NCBI GenBank assembly: GCA_008711295.1
Contig: VUYV01000514.1
Coordinates: 1 to 64,000, forward strand
Source of the DNA: Anarhynchus alexandrinus
Lineage: Eukaryota > Chordata > Aves > Charadriiformes > Charadriidae
Length of the DNA: 64,000 bases
Reading direction: 5' to 3'
Under the pieces are notes generated by a model. The model did no database searches. It saw only the letters and a program-made list of their open reading frames with translations, and was not told the origin of the DNA. Of the stretch, positions 62,838 to 64,000 are shown in pieces (the stretch's first letter is position 1; each line of letters begins with the position of its first letter). A program made the translations under genes and the position numbers.

Positions 62838-63229
62838 CTTTTTGTTGCCATACAGTATGAAGGGAACAGTGCTATTACAAAGTATAAAATATGATCATCT
62901 GCTAAACTTCCAAAATTAAGTGCCCATTTAAAGTGTCTCCGGGTTGGAGATACCCAGCCTGCGATTCCTTCTAGGGGATCTAATTTCATAGTGAGACGCA
63001 TTAAATGGACAACTGCAAATGGAGACAACTATTGATCACATGGGATAAGACGGAGCGTCTGGAGAAGTGAAAGGCATGCTCTCTGAGCTATCCCAGCAGG
63101 AGGTAAAGCTCATACTAATGTTGCAAGCGAGTCTAAGTGGCGCAGCTCAGAAGTATGTGGTGTCAGCTCGTGGATATGCGCTGGGAGGAGGCTCAAGAAG
63201 GAAGTCTTGCAAAAACCAGGTCCCTTAGC
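62838..63229. other. non-coding, nothing firmly recognised
   Basis: The right part (63060-63229) may be a continuation of the L2-like relic but is not readable. Confidence 0.35.
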
Positions 63230-63552
63230 ATTAAGAGCTTTGAAAACCAGCAGGGACTGCTTAAAATAAATCCTCTAGTTTATAGGCAGCCAACATGAAG
63301 GGCTCAGGGGGGTGTAATATGAGCATGGCTGTTCAATCCTGCGAGTGAACATGATGCTGCATTCAGGACTAGCTGTAGTTTTGACGTTTTTCTCAGAGCT
63401 AATAATGGAAGCAGCAATTCACTCTCTCCAGAGAGGGGAGCGGAAGGCGTTTTAGCAGCCTGGATATATTTGTGCACAGGGCTGACAAAAATGGCAGGAT
63501 AGATTTGGAAACTCCTCATGGAGTTGTTTTTATGCACACAGAACAGCAGCAT
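63230..63552 (-). mobile_element. ancient L2-like LINE relic, minus strand
   Basis: The minus-strand translation contains LLPLLALRKTSKLQLVLNAA and then HAHITPP. This fits the C-terminal reverse-transcriptase region of L2-type LINEs (LLAGLPKK-LKKLQLVQNAAARL ... HITPVL). Further left on the same strand, 63296-63234 reads LHVGCL, a stop, TRGFILSSPCWFSKLL, matching LHWLPV--RI-FK-L-L-FKAL that follows in the family. The order and spacing are right; the Arg of the NAAAR block is lost and stops are present, so the copy is dead and very old. L2-like relics are a minor component of bird genomes. Related LINE clades share part of this motif. Confidence 0.72.
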
Positions 63553-64000
63553 TTAGATTCATATCGTAAAGGAATAATGAATGGGGTTTTGGAGCAGCTG
63601 ACTGCAGAGAAGAGGGATGGTAGTACTCTTGTGGGTCCTATGTCCTTGTAGATGTAACTCGAAAACTCGAATGATTAATGTCAGCTTTGGCTATCTTAAA
63701 CCAAACCCAAAAACCCTAAGACAGTCCTTCTTTTTAATGAGTTTCTGAACCTCAGCAAGGTCATATGCTCTTTGATGGCAGGAAATAGTTACACAGGTAT
63801 ATTTCTGAATTTATACTAGTATCACCACTTACGTGTAAAGTTGAGAAAGAGAATCCTTTTGCATCTCTGGAAACAGTAGAATATAATATTATCACCACCA
63901 CTTGTTTTTGGTATTACTGGTCAAGGACAGCTTTGCTAAGATATTCAGGAATCTAGAGATGGCAACAGACTCCTAACAAGGAATAGAAACACAGCAGAAA
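63553..64000. other. non-coding, nothing recognised
   Basis: AT-rich sequence to the window end; no open frame of note. Confidence 0.4.

Noticed and set aside
1..64000. Search by eye for tRNA, rRNA, CRISPR arrays, operons and bacterial-type genes
   Set aside because: None seen; the repeat content and splice-like signals are vertebrate.

Overview
This window reads as a gene-poor piece of a bird (sauropsid) nuclear genome from a draft assembly. The evidence is a young CR1 LINE ending in the avian-type tandem octamer ATTCTATG, a second nearly identical young CR1 copy, a solo long terminal repeat that resembles avian ERVL-type LTRs, several very old CR1 and L2-like LINE relics, and one run of 141 N. 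Nothing prokaryotic is visible: no operons, ribosome binding sites, rRNA, tRNA or CRISPR array. No complete protein-coding gene can be supported. Most open frames of 60-170 codons are chance or lie inside transposon debris.

Layout. 1-18.5 kb is mostly unannotatable non-coding sequence with scattered old repeats: CR1 pieces near 6.2, 7.6, 9.0 and 11.7 kb, a MIR-like SINE near 13.3 kb and a decayed palindromic repeat near 14.4 kb. At 18501-18570 there is a well-formed candidate coding exon on the plus strand. An unclassified CpG-containing block lies at 21.1-21.7 kb, and a young 5'-truncated CR1 at 23.4-24.1 kb keeps an open C-terminal reverse-transcriptase frame. About 8 kb of unremarkable AT-rich DNA follows.

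An ancient minus-strand CR1 relic lies at 32.1-33.1 kb. A 627-bp solo LTR with a perfect 5-bp target duplication lies at 40979-41605, and another ancient CR1 at 45.6-46.7 kb. At 49-50 kb a 330-bp sequence occurs twice (three mismatches), separated by the N gap and a minus-strand young CR1. I read this as two haplotypes, one carrying a CR1 insertion, wrongly placed in tandem. A possible pair of exons lies at 53.3-53.6 kb. A roughly 2.3-kb ancient CR1 relic spans 53.9-56.2 kb. A homeodomain-motif-rich stretch at 59.9-60.2 kb is a candidate regulatory element, and an L2-like LINE relic lies at 63.2-63.55 kb on the minus strand.

The window is most simply intergenic DNA or the intron of a long gene transcribed on the plus strand. 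Its main content is a record of LINE activity: very old CR1 and L2 copies with readable reverse-transcriptase motifs, intermediate CR1 tails, and young CR1 copies that differ from each other by about 1 percent. I did not find a clearly novel biological system. The items most worth checking are the 49-50 kb duplication, the 18.5-kb exon, and the unusually long ancient CR1 relics. Family names are recalled without database searches, and boundaries of old repeats are approximate.
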